DNA of 61,034 nucleotides. Source: Deltaproteobacteria bacterium (GTDB lineage Bacteria > Myxococcota > Myxococcia > SLRQ01). The stretch spans positions 1 through 61,034 of the forward strand of contig JARGFU010000028.1 of NCBI GenBank assembly GCA_029210625.1. The letters run 5' to 3'. Position numbers and translations under genes: made by a program. This document shows positions 46,650 to 54,988 of this stretch, in pieces; within the stretch, counting starts at the first letter, position 1; each line of letters starts with the position of its first letter. Under the pieces are notes generated by a model that was not told the origin of the DNA, did not search any database, and saw only the letters and a program-made list of their open reading frames with translations.

Positions 46650-48212
46650 TCAGCCGCCCTGCTTCTCGAGCTGATCGTCGATCTCCGGGGTCCAGCGCAG
46701 GATGGGGCGCCGGGCGGCCCGCGTCTCGTCCAGGCGCTCGCGCACGGGGCGGGTGGGGGCGGCGTGGAGGAGCTCGGGGCTCTCCTTCGCCTCCCGGGCG
46801 ATCTGGGCCATCGCGGCCACGAAGGCCTCGATGCCCTCCCGGGTCTCGGTCTCGGTGGGCTCGATCATCAGCGCGCCGGACACGACCAGCGGGAAGTAGA
46901 CGGTCGGCGGGTGGAAGCCGAAGTCGATGAGGCGCTTGGCCACGTCGAGGGTGGAGACGCCGTGGGCCTGCACGGCCGCGTCGGTGAAGACCGACTCGTG
47001 GAGGGTCTCGCTGGCGAAGGCCAGGGGCCAGGCGCCGCCCTCCTCGGACTCGAGGCGGTGGCGCAGGTAGCGGGCGTTGAGCACCGCGAGCTCGGTGGCG
47101 GACTTCAGGCCGGCCGCGCCCAGCTCGCGGATGAAGGTGTGCGCCCGCGCCAGCACCCCGAAGTTGCCGTAGAAGGCCTTCAGGGCCCCGATGGAGTCGG
47201 GGCGGTCCTCGACCAGCCGGTAGGCCTCTCCCTCCTTGACCACCCGGGGGATGGGCAGGAAGCGCTCGAGGTCCGCCCGCACCGCCACCGGGCCGGCGCC
47301 GGGGCCGCCGCCGCCGTGGGGGGTGCTGAAGGTCTTGTGGAGGTTGAAGTGCATCAGGTCCACGCCCATGTCGCCGGGGCGGGCGTGGCCCATCAGGGCG
47401 TTGAGGTTCGCTCCGTCGCAGTAGACCAGGCCGCCGCCCTCGTGGACGACGCTCGCGATCTCGGCGATCTCCCGCTCGAAGATCCCCAGGGTGTTGGGGT
47501 TGGTCAGCATGATGCCGGCGACCTCGTCGTCCATCGCCTCCTTCACGGTCTCGGCGTGGACCCAGCCCTGCTCGCCGGCCCGGATCTCGACGACCTCGTA
47601 GCCCGCGAGGGCGCTGGTCGCCGGGTTGGTGCCGTGGGCCGAGGCGGGCACGAGGATCTTCGAGCGCGGGCGGCCGTGGGTGGCCTCCTGCCAGGCCCGG
47701 ATGATCAGCACCCCGGCGAGCTCGCCCTGGGCGCCGGCGGCCGGCTGCAGGGTGCAGGCGTCCAGCCCGCTGATGCCGCAGAGGGCCTGCTCCAGCTCGT
47801 ACATGAGGCGCAGCGGGCCCTGGGCGTCCTCCTCCTCGAGGAAGGGGTGGGCCCGGGCGATGCCCGGCAGCCGCGCCATCGCCTCGTTCACCCGCGGGTT
47901 GTACTTCATCGTGCAGGAGCCCAGGGGGAAGAGGCCGCTGTCGATGCCGTAGTTCCACTGGGAGATGCGGGTGAAGTGGCGGACCACCTCGGGCTCGGAG
48001 ACCTCGGGCAGGCCCTCGCCGGCCTCGGGCTCGCCCCGCAGGTAGCGCGCCGGGATCTCGCTGGCCGGATCGACCTCGGGGACGCCGACGGGCGGCAGCG
48101 AGGCGCCGCTGCGGCCCGGGGCGCCGCGCTCGAAGAGCAGGGGCTCCTCCAGGGCGAGGCCGGTGGTGCCGGGGGGCAGGCTGGCGTCGGGGCGGAAGGG
48201 GTGGCCGCTCAT
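46650..48212 (-). CDS. gcvPB: Glycine dehydrogenase (decarboxylating) subunit 2
   Basis: The C-terminal half of the two-subunit P protein of the glycine cleavage system (520 residues). The PLP lysine is in NLHKTFSTPHGGGGPGAG; also seen are TRISQWNYGIDSGLFPLGSC, TLQPAAGAQGELAG and VYCDGANLNALMGHARPGDM. With subunit 1 it decarboxylates glycine and passes aminomethyl to the H protein. The start ATG 48212 is in the ATGA overlap with gcvPA, implying coupled 1:1 synthesis. Confidence 0.97.
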   Translation of the reverse strand: MSGHPFRPDASLPPGTTGLALEEPLLFERGAPGRSGASLPPVGVPEVDPASEIPARYLRGEPEAGEGLPEVSEPEVVRHFTRISQWNYGIDSGLFPLGSCTMKYNPRVNEAMARLPGIARAHPFLEEEDAQGPLRLMYELEQALCGISGLDACTLQPAAGAQGELAGVLIIRAWQEATHGRPRSKILVPASAHGTNPATSALAGYEVVEIRAGEQGWVHAETVKEAMDDEVAGIMLTNPNTLGIFEREIAEIASVVHEGGGLVYCDGANLNALMGHARPGDMGVDLMHFNLHKTFSTPHGGGGPGAGPVAVRADLERFLPIPRVVKEGEAYRLVEDRPDSIGALKAFYGNFGVLARAHTFIRELGAAGLKSATELAVLNARYLRHRLESEEGGAWPLAFASETLHESVFTDAAVQAHGVSTLDVAKRLIDFGFHPPTVYFPLVVSGALMIEPTETETREGIEAFVAAMAQIAREAKESPELLHAAPTRPVRERLDETRAARRPILRWTPEIDDQLEKQGG

Positions 48213-49564
48213 GCTGCACCTCCCGGGGCCGCGGCCAGCGTGTCGGCCAGCGCCTGGATCGCCGCGGGGGCGTGGACCTCGGTGACCGCGAGGAGGAGGC
48301 CCTCCGGATACTCGTCGTAGTAGCGGGAGAGGGCGAAGCCGCCCTCCAGCCCCACCTCGCGCAGGCGGCGCCGGGCGCCGGCCGGATCGGCGATCTTCAC
48401 CGTGAACTCGTTGAAGACCGGGCCCGAGAAGCGGGGCTCCAGGCCGGCCGCGGAGAGGAGCTTCCGGGCGTGGTGCGCCCGCTGCCAGTTGATCCGCGCC
48501 AGGTCGCGCAGGCCGTGGCGGCCGAGGAGGGCGAGGTGGATCGTCGCCGCGGTCGCGCAGAGGCCCTGGTTGGTGCAGATGTTCGAGGTGGCCTTGGCCC
48601 GGCGGATGTGCTGCTCGCGGGCGGAGAGGGTGAGCACGAAGCCGCGGCGGCCCTTGCGATCGACCGTGGCGCCGCAGAGGCGGCCGGGCATCTGGCGCAG
48701 GAACTTCTCGGTGGCGGCGAAGAAGCCGACCGAGGGTCCGCCGAAGCTCATGCCGTTGCCGAAGCTGCCGAGCTCGCCCACGGCGATCTGCACGCCGAGG
48801 CGGCCGGGCGCGGCCAGCAGGCCCAGGGCGACGGCCTCGGTGGTGATCGAGATCGGGATGGCGCCCGTGGGCTCGCAGCGCCGGGCGATCTCGTCGAGGG
48901 GCTCGATCACGCCGAAGAAGTTCGGGTAGCCGGCGATGACGCAGGCCACCTCCTGGCCGCCGGCGGCCAGCGCGGCCTCGAGGGCGGGCAGGTCCATCTG
49001 GCCGGTGGCGTCGTCCACCGGGATCGTCACCACCTCGCCCTCGCCGTGGTGCAGGTAGGTGTCGAGCACCCGGCGGTAGAGGGGGTGGATGGCCCGGGAG
49101 ACCAGCACCTTCGTGCTCTTGCGGCGGCTGCGCAGGGCCAGCAGCGCCGCCTCGGCCATCGCGTGGGCGCCGTCGTACATCGAGGCGTTGGAGACCTCGA
49201 GGCCGGTGAGGGCGCAGACCATGGTCTGGTACTCGAAGATCGTCTGCAGCGTCCCCTGGCTCACCTCGGGCTGGTAGGGCGTGTAGGCCGTGAGGATCTC
49301 GCCTCGCAGGAGCAGGTCGCTGACCACGGCCGGGACGTGGTGCGGGTAGGAGCCCGCGCCGAGGAAGGGGCGGCCGCTGGTGCACGCCTGCAGCGAGGTC
49401 AGCTCGTCGACGAGCCCCTGCTCGTCCAGCGGTGGAGGGAGGTCGAGCTCAGCGCGGAGGCGCAGGGCCTCCGGGATGCTCTCGAAGAGGGCGTCGAGGT
49501 TCTCGACGCCGATCGCGGCCAGCATGGCCTCGACCTCTGCGTCGGTGTGAGGCAGGTAGCGCAT
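48209..49564 (-). CDS. gcvPA: Glycine dehydrogenase (decarboxylating) subunit 1
   Basis: The N-terminal half of the split P protein (451 residues). Diagnostic stretches are LGAGSYPHHVPAVVSDLL, TAYTPYQPEVSQGTLQTIFE, NASMYDGAHAMAEAAL and SFGNGMSFGGPSVGFFA. The split P-protein form, instead of one ~950-residue chain, is found in many Deltaproteobacteria, Firmicutes and archaea. It follows gcvH by 46 bases. Confidence 0.97.
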   Translation of the reverse strand: MRYLPHTDAEVEAMLAAIGVENLDALFESIPEALRLRAELDLPPPLDEQGLVDELTSLQACTSGRPFLGAGSYPHHVPAVVSDLLLRGEILTAYTPYQPEVSQGTLQTIFEYQTMVCALTGLEVSNASMYDGAHAMAEAALLALRSRRKSTKVLVSRAIHPLYRRVLDTYLHHGEGEVVTIPVDDATGQMDLPALEAALAAGGQEVACVIAGYPNFFGVIEPLDEIARRCEPTGAIPISITTEAVALGLLAAPGRLGVQIAVGELGSFGNGMSFGGPSVGFFAATEKFLRQMPGRLCGATVDRKGRRGFVLTLSAREQHIRRAKATSNICTNQGLCATAATIHLALLGRHGLRDLARINWQRAHHARKLLSAAGLEPRFSGPVFNEFTVKIADPAGARRRLREVGLEGGFALSRYYDEYPEGLLLAVTEVHAPAAIQALADTLAAAPGGAA

Positions 49565-49610
49565 GGCGAAGATCGAGGCTCCCCTTCTTGTGGGCTGTCG
49601 GTTCGCTATT

Positions 49611-50000
49611 TCAGGAGTCGCTCTCGACGTGCGCGGCGTAGGCGGCGTCGTCGAGGAGGCCGTCGTAGGCGTCGGCGCTGGCCGGCTTCACCCGGATCAT
49701 CCAGGCGTCCCCGTAGGGATCCTCGTTGACCTTCTCGGGGGCGTCGACCAGGTCCTCGTTCACGGCGGTGACCTCGCCCGAGACCGGGGCGAAGAGCTCG
49801 GAGACGGCCTTGGTGGACTCGACGGTGCCGAAGGGCGCGCCGGCGGAGACCTCGTCGCCGACCTCGGGGAGCTCGACGTAGACGACGTCGCCGAGGGAGG
49901 ACTGGGCGTGATCCGTGATGCCGATGATCAGCTCGTCACCGTCCTTCCGGATCCACTCGTGGTCCTGGGTGTAGCGCAGGTCGTCGGGGATGTGGGCCAT
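49611..50000 (-). CDS. gcvH: Glycine cleavage system H protein
   Basis: A 129-residue lipoyl carrier. The lipoylated lysine is Lys64 in [13 protein letters not shown]; the N terminus [12 protein letters not shown] and [19 protein letters not shown] are family hallmarks. It carries the aminomethyl group from P protein to T protein. Lipoylation enzymes are not in the window. GGAGAACC precedes the ATG at 50000. It is 96 bases downstream of gcvT, a gap in which no other gene is seen. Confidence 0.98.
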   Translation of the reverse strand: MAHIPDDLRYTQDHEWIRKDGDELIIGITDHAQSSLGDVVYVELPEVGDEVSAGAPFGTVESTKAVSELFAPVSGEVTAVNEDLVDAPEKVNEDPYGDAWMIRVKPASADAYDGLLDDAAYAAHVESDS

Positions 50001-50096
50001 GGTGGTTCTCCTCGGGTCGTTGGGAGGGGGGGGACATTCGTAGCGCCGTGGGTGCCTTTTGGGGAAGGCCCTGGACGATAGAGCCTCTGGAGGCCT

Positions 50097-51176
50097 CTAG
50101 CGCTTCACGAAGGGGGGTTTGACGACCTCGGCCGCCACCGGCCGGCCCCGCAGATCGATCTGCAGGGTGGAGCCCGATCGGGCCAGGCCCTTCGCGACGT
50201 AGGCCATTCCGATGGGCTCCTTGAGGGTGGGGCTCATCGTGCCGCTGGTCACCACGCCCACCTCGGCGCCGCTCTCGTCGAGGACCCGCATGCCCTGGCG
50301 GGGCACGCCCCGGCCCTTGAGGACGAAGGCGACGAGCTTCTGGCGGGGGCCGGCGGCCTTGGCCGCGATCAGGGCCTCGCGCCCGACGAAGTCGCCCTTG
50401 TCGAGCTTCACCGTCCACGCGAGGCCGGCCTCGTAGGGATCGTGGCTCTCGTCGATGTCGTTGCCATAGAGGGCGTACTTCATCTCGAGGCGCAGGGTGT
50501 CCCGGGCGCCGAGGCCGCAGGGGAGGGCGCCGGCCTCGACCAGGCGATCCCAGAGGCCCCGGGCGACCTCGGGGGCGCAGAAGAGCTCGAAGCCGTCCTC
50601 GCCGGTGTAGCCGGTGCGGGCGATGATGCAGGGGAAGCCGGCGACCTCGCCCTCGACGAAGTGGTAGCGCTCGATGGGCTCGAGGGGGGTCTGGGTCAGC
50701 GCCTGGACCAGGGCCGGGGCCTTCGGGCCCTGCACGGCGAGCTGGGCCCATCGATCGCCCTCGTCCACCGGCTGCGGCTCGCCCGCGGTGTGGGCCAGCA
50801 TGTGCTGGAAGTCCTTCTCCCGGTTCGAGGCGTTCACGCAGACCAGGACCTTCTCGGCCGAGAAGCGGTAGCAGACCACGTCGTCGACGAAGCCACCCTC
50901 GGGCGTGAGCAGCCCGGCGTAGGCCGCCTGCCCGTCGGCGAGGCCGGCGATGTCGTTGGTGACCAGGTGGTCGACCGCCGCGACGGCGCCGGGACCCTCG
51001 AAGACGATCTCGCCCATGTGGGAGACGTCGAAGAGGCCCACGGCCTCTCGCACGGCGTTGTGCTCGGCGATGACGCCGCTGTACTGCACCGGCATCTCGA
51101 AGCCCGCGAAGGGGACGATCTTGGCGCCGGCGGCCACGTGGGCCTCGTAGAGGGGGGTACGCTTCAGCTCGCTCAT
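50097..51176 (-). CDS. gcvT: Aminomethyltransferase (glycine cleavage T protein)
   Basis: Transfers methylene from the H protein to tetrahydrofolate, releasing ammonia. 359 residues with [66 protein letters not shown] and the C-terminal barrel [19 protein letters not shown]. The start is ATG 51176 inside an ATGA overlap with folD; the much longer open frame is not used. Confidence 0.97.
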   Translation of the reverse strand: MSELKRTPLYEAHVAAGAKIVPFAGFEMPVQYSGVIAEHNAVREAVGLFDVSHMGEIVFEGPGAVAAVDHLVTNDIAGLADGQAAYAGLLTPEGGFVDDVVCYRFSAEKVLVCVNASNREKDFQHMLAHTAGEPQPVDEGDRWAQLAVQGPKAPALVQALTQTPLEPIERYHFVEGEVAGFPCIIARTGYTGEDGFELFCAPEVARGLWDRLVEAGALPCGLGARDTLRLEMKYALYGNDIDESHDPYEAGLAWTVKLDKGDFVGREALIAAKAAGPRQKLVAFVLKGRGVPRQGMRVLDESGAEVGVVTSGTMSPTLKEPIGMAYVAKGLARSGSTLQIDLRGRPVAAEVVKPPFVKR

Positions 51177-52018
51177 GACGGGTCCTTCGCTGCCTCGAGG
51201 GTGTTCTGCATCAGGGTGGCGATGGTCATCGGACCGACGCCGCCGGGGACCGGAGTGATGACCGAGGCCCGCGCCTCGGCCGCCGCGAACTCGACGTCGC
51301 CGACCAGGCCCTCGTCGGTGCGGTTGATGCCCACGTCGATGACGACGGCGCCCTCCTTGATCCAGGCGCCCTTCACGAACTCGGGGCGGCCGATGGCGGC
51401 CACCACGAGGTCGGCCTCGGCCACCCGCGCGGGGAGATCGCGGGTGCGGGAGTGGGCGATGGTGACGGTGGCGTTCTGCTCCATCAGGAGGAGGGCCATC
51501 GGCTTGCCGACGATGTTGCTGCGGCCGACGATCAGCGCGCGCTTGCCCTCGAGCTCTACCTCCATCTCCTCGAGGAGGCGCATGATCCCCAGGGGGGTGC
51601 AGGAGCGCAGGCCCGCCCGCCCGGTGAGGAGCTTGCCGGCGTTGAGGGGGTGGAAGCCGTCCACGTCCTTCTCGGGGGCGACCCGGTCGAGGATCGTCTG
51701 CTCGTCGAGGTGGGAGGGCAGGGGGAGCTGCACCAGGATGCCGTGCACCTCGGGGTTCGCGTTGAGTTCGTCCACCAGGGCCAGGAGGGCCTCCTGGGTG
51801 ATGTCCGGCTCGGGCCGGTGGGGGAAGGAGGCGATCCCCACCTGCTTGCAGGCGCGGTGCTTGCCCCGGACGTAGACCTCGCTGCCCGGGTCGCTGCCCA
51901 CCAGGATGGTCGCCAGGCCCGGGACGATGCCCCGCTCGGCCTGGAGGGCCTCGACGCCCCGGGCGACCTCCTCCCGCACCTTCTTCGCGATTGCCTTGCC
52001 GTCGATGAGCCTGGCCAT
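51173..52018 (-). CDS. folD: Methylenetetrahydrofolate dehydrogenase/cyclohydrolase FolD
   Basis: A bifunctional enzyme oxidising 5,10-methylene-THF and opening methenyl-THF to 10-formyl-THF. Seen are the catalytic Lys in [50 protein letters not shown], the dinucleotide site [16 protein letters not shown] and the [18 protein letters not shown] signature. As the first gene of the folD-gcvT-gcvH-gcvPA-gcvPB unit it handles the methylene-THF produced by glycine cleavage. GGAGG lies seven bases before ATG 52018. Confidence 0.97.
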   Translation of the reverse strand: MARLIDGKAIAKKVREEVARGVEALQAERGIVPGLATILVGSDPGSEVYVRGKHRACKQVGIASFPHRPEPDITQEALLALVDELNANPEVHGILVQLPLPSHLDEQTILDRVAPEKDVDGFHPLNAGKLLTGRAGLRSCTPLGIMRLLEEMEVELEGKRALIVGRSNIVGKPMALLLMEQNATVTIAHSRTRDLPARVAEADLVVAAIGRPEFVKGAWIKEGAVVIDVGINRTDEGLVGDVEFAAAEARASVITPVPGGVGPMTIATLMQNTLEAAKDPS

Positions 52019-52094
52019 GGTCGATCCTCCCGCTCTTCTGGATGGGACCAGCCCGATCGTCTAGCGCAGATCGACCCGCTGGCCCAGAGGCCCC

Positions 52095-52123
52095 TTGGCA
52101 TCCCTCCCCGGGCGCGATACGCC
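52095..52123 (+). promoter_or_regulatory. Promoter for the zinc-ribbon gene at 52131
   Basis: TTGGCA at 52095-52100, exactly 17 bases, TACGCC at 52118-52123, then only seven bases to ATG 52131. There is no room for a Shine-Dalgarno sequence, so the message may be leaderless. Confidence 0.45.
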
Positions 52124-52130
52124 TCCGTCC

Positions 52131-52637
52131 ATGCCCTACTGCCCAGCCTGCCGTTCCGAGTTCCGGGAGGGGTTCGACCACTGCGCGAGCTGCGACCGCG
52201 CCCTGGTCGACGAGCTCCCCGACGTCTCTCTCGAGGGGATCGAGGCCGTGGAGGCCGCGGTGCGCTCCGGGGAGGCGATCATCGTCGCCCGGGGCAGTCT
52301 CCAGGACGTCCGCCGGATGCAGGAGGTCCTCGCGGACTTCCGGGTGCCGGCGGTGGTCACCGGCGACGCGGCCTCCTGCACCTCCGGGAGCTGCAGCGCC
52401 ACCTACGACGTGGCGGTACACCCCGACTCGGTGCGGGACGCCCAGAACGCCCTGGCCGCGAACTACCAGGCGATGCTGGTGAACGAGGGCGTGGACCCCG
52501 CCTCGGTGGAGGGGGTCGTCGAGCTCGAGTCGGGCGGTGAGACCCAGTGCCCGGCCTGCGAGACCCTCTTCGTCCCCGAGGACGCCGCCTCGGCCGAGTG
52601 CCCGGACTGCGGGCTCTTCCTGGGGATCCCGGGCTGA
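52131..52637 (+). CDS. Double zinc-ribbon protein with DUF2007-like middle (168 aa)
   Basis: Two zinc ribbons flank a central domain: MPYCPACRSEFREGFDHCASCD at residues 1-22 and CPACETLF...CPDCGLFLG at the C terminus. The middle (~35-110: AIIVARGSLQDVRRMQEVLADFR, VPAVVTGD) resembles DUF2007/putative signal-transducing domains, which have this helix-strand pattern; the match is by eye. It also has a Cys pair CTSGSC. Function unknown. The stop shares one base with the start of the next gene (TGATG), indicating one transcript with the outer-membrane and receiver genes. Confidence 0.78.
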   Translation: MPYCPACRSEFREGFDHCASCDRALVDELPDVSLEGIEAVEAAVRSGEAIIVARGSLQDVRRMQEVLADFRVPAVVTGDAASCTSGSCSATYDVAVHPDSVRDAQNALAANYQAMLVNEGVDPASVEGVVELESGGETQCPACETLFVPEDAASAECPDCGLFLGIPG

Positions 52638-54271
52638 TGCGCCTCGCCAGCCGGATCCTGGTCGCGGCCCTCCTCCTCGCCCCCGGCGCGGTCCTGGGCC
52701 AGGCCGAGGGTGTGGCCGTCGAGACCGAGGAGCTGGGCGAGGAGCTCCTCCCGCCTCCGCCGGCGGTCGACGAGGCGGACCGCCCCGAGGAGGAGCAGCG
52801 CGAGTTCATCAAGGGGGAGCTCACCCGGGTGGGCGCCTCCCAGCTCGCCCTGGCCCGCCGCCGCTTCGGCGTCCTCGTGGGCTACGAGCTCATCGAGGAG
52901 GTGCAGGAGGACGGCAACGTCGACGGCGGCCACTACCTGCGCCTCACCCCCAGCGTCGATCTGCGCTCGAAGGACGGGAAGTTCTCGGCGGGCTTCGGCG
53001 TCCCCCTGCGCCTGCTGATCTACGGGCCCGGCGGCTTCGATGACGCCGGCCAGATCCGGAAGAAGGACTGGGACGAGCCCTCGGACTTCGCCCAGGTCAT
53101 CCGCTACCTCACCTACGGCGGCAAGGAGCAGAAGTTCTTCCTCCAGATCAGCCAGCTCGACGCGGCGACCCTCGGCCACGGGCCGATCCTGCGGCGCTAC
53201 TTCGCCAACGCGGACATGGACTCCCGGCGGGTGGGCCTCGCCTTCGACACCTACGGGCGCTACGCCGGCTTCGAGCTGCACGTGGCCGACCTGGTCACCC
53301 CCTTCGAGCTCGCCCTCCAGACCGAGTCGAACGTCGGCCTGGTCACCGGCGGCCTCGTCTTCGTGAAGCCCCTGGCCGCCTTCGGCGACGGCGTCGTCGC
53401 CCGCTCGCTCTCCATCGGCGTGACCTGGGCCGGCGAGCTCAACGCCCCCCTGCAGCTGAGCTACGACCCCATCGGCCGGGTCGTCACCGAGCCGGGGGAG
53501 CTCAAGCCCGAGTACGTCGGCGGCCTGGTCGACCTGATGGGCTTCGACCTGGAGCTGAAGGTCCTCAAGACCCGCCAGGCCGACCTGAAGCCCTTCGTCG
53601 ACTTCTCCTTCCGGCGGGACGCCTTCTTCGCCGGACAGGGCGGCTGGGGCGGCACCCTCGGCCTCCTCGGGCGCTTCAACTACGAGGGCAAGGGCGAGAA
53701 GAAGCGCATCCACGCCCTGCGCGGGGTCTTCGAGCTGCGCACCCACGCCGGCAACTACATCCCGGCCTACTTCGACAGCTTCTACGAGGTGGAGAAGTTC
53801 GCCTACCTGCAGCGGCCCGACGGCGCCGGCAACCTCCAGTGGATCACCAAGAACGCCGCCCTCGACGAGCGCGACCCCGCCGAGATGGCCTACGGCCTCT
53901 ACTTCGAGCTCTCCTGGGCCCCCCAGGATCTCTTCGCCCTGGGCACCGCCCTCGAGCTCTCGACCGCCGAGCGGGGGAACAACTTCTACCTCCACCTCGA
54001 GGTGCCCGCCGGCCGCTACTTCCAGTTCCTGGTCACCTACCACAAGCGGGGCTTCGCCGACGCGGCGAGCTTCTTCGACTTCCAGGCCGACGACAACACG
54101 CTGGTGGCCGCGGTGCGGGTCGAGGTGCTGCCCATCCTCTGGCTGAACCTCCGCGCCTACCAGGCCTTCCAGTTCAACATCGCCGATCCCACGGTGAAGC
54201 TCTTCGAGCCGGTCCGCGGCTTCCAGTTCGAGGTCGAGCTGGGCTGGGAGCTGGCGCGGCGAGGGTCCTGA
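52637..54271 (+). CDS. Outer-membrane beta-barrel-like protein (544 aa)
   Basis: Signal peptide MRLASRILVAALLLAPGAVLG, a short acidic Pro-rich region, then repeated amphipathic strands (ARRRFGVLVGYELIEEV, GGHYLRLTPSVDLRSK, GKFSAGFGVPLRLLIYG, FELHVADLV, FFLQISQLD), aromatic-rich turns and a C terminus FQFEVELGWEL. The pattern suits a large porin-like barrel. No named family recognised. It is transcribed between a zinc-ribbon protein and a receiver-DUF4388 protein, so it may be a target of that signalling pair. Confidence 0.75.
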   Translation: MRLASRILVAALLLAPGAVLGQAEGVAVETEELGEELLPPPPAVDEADRPEEEQREFIKGELTRVGASQLALARRRFGVLVGYELIEEVQEDGNVDGGHYLRLTPSVDLRSKDGKFSAGFGVPLRLLIYGPGGFDDAGQIRKKDWDEPSDFAQVIRYLTYGGKEQKFFLQISQLDAATLGHGPILRRYFANADMDSRRVGLAFDTYGRYAGFELHVADLVTPFELALQTESNVGLVTGGLVFVKPLAAFGDGVVARSLSIGVTWAGELNAPLQLSYDPIGRVVTEPGELKPEYVGGLVDLMGFDLELKVLKTRQADLKPFVDFSFRRDAFFAGQGGWGGTLGLLGRFNYEGKGEKKRIHALRGVFELRTHAGNYIPAYFDSFYEVEKFAYLQRPDGAGNLQWITKNAALDERDPAEMAYGLYFELSWAPQDLFALGTALELSTAERGNNFYLHLEVPAGRYFQFLVTYHKRGFADAASFFDFQADDNTLVAAVRVEVLPILWLNLRAYQAFQFNIADPTVKLFEPVRGFQFEVELGWELARRGS

Positions 54272-54276
54272 TCGCC

Positions 54277-54984
54277 TTGGCCACCGTCCTCATCGTCGAC
54301 GACGACGTCTTCTTCACCCGCTTGATCAAGGACCTGGTCAGCCGGATGGGGCACCGTCCGGTGACGGTGAACTCCGGGGAGGCCGCCCTCGAGCGGCTGC
54401 CGGCCGAGGATCCGGAGCTGCTCATCACCGACCACCTGATGCACCCGATGGACGGCCTCGAGCTCTGCCGCCGGGTGCGAGAGCTGCCCGCCTTCGTCGA
54501 TCTGCCCATCCTGATGATCACCGCCCGCCAGGGCCTCGACATCTGGGAGAAGGGCGCCGGCCTCGGGGTGGTGGCGGTCATCGAGAAGCCCTTCGAGTTC
54601 CCGGAGCTCGAGGCGAGGGTGCGGCGCCTGCTCGCGGCGAGCGCCCGGGCGTTGCCCGCGCCCCGGGCCGGCCGGCTGGAGGGCGACCTCGAGTCCCTGG
54701 AGCTGACGGTGCTGGTGCAGGGGCTGAACCTGCAGCGCAAGACCGGCTGCCTGACCATCGAGGGGAGCGGCGACGCGCCCGAGGTGCGGATCTGGTTCGA
54801 GAAGGGCGAGGTCCACTCGGTCACCTCCGAGGAGCGCCCGACCGAGGAGGGCAAGGCGCTGCTCGCGGGCCTCTCGACCCGGCGCGAGGGCGCCTACGTC
54901 TTCGAGGCGAACACGGTCCTCCCGCCGGATCCGAACCTGAGGATGAACTTCTTCGACGTGGTGCTGCTCCTGGGCGGCGACTGA
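54277..54984 (+). CDS. Response regulator: receiver plus DUF4388/PATAN-like domain (235 aa)
   Basis: A full receiver at ~3-122 with the acidic Asp8-Asp10 pocket, acceptor Asp52 in LLITDHLMHPMDG, and Lys in VIEKPFEF. The DUF4388-like domain (~135-235) reads LEGDLESLELTVLVQGLNLQ, TGCLTIEGSGDAPEVRIWFE, GEVHSVTSEER, EGAYVFE. It is the cleanest of three such proteins in the window. TTG 54277 is the likely start, five bases after the previous stop, giving MATVLIVDDD; no good ATG exists. The end is 4 bases from the convergent DUF6178-like gene. Confidence 0.82.
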   Translation: MATVLIVDDDVFFTRLIKDLVSRMGHRPVTVNSGEAALERLPAEDPELLITDHLMHPMDGLELCRRVRELPAFVDLPILMITARQGLDIWEKGAGLGVVAVIEKPFEFPELEARVRRLLAASARALPAPRAGRLEGDLESLELTVLVQGLNLQRKTGCLTIEGSGDAPEVRIWFEKGEVHSVTSEERPTEEGKALLAGLSTRREGAYVFEANTVLPPDPNLRMNFFDVVLLLGGD

Positions 54985-54988
54985 CGCT

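Noticed and set aside
50001-50096. Glycine riboswitch between gcvH and gcvT
   Set aside because: The 96 bases contain no tandem aptamer core and no suitable terminator or anti-terminator pairing by eye.
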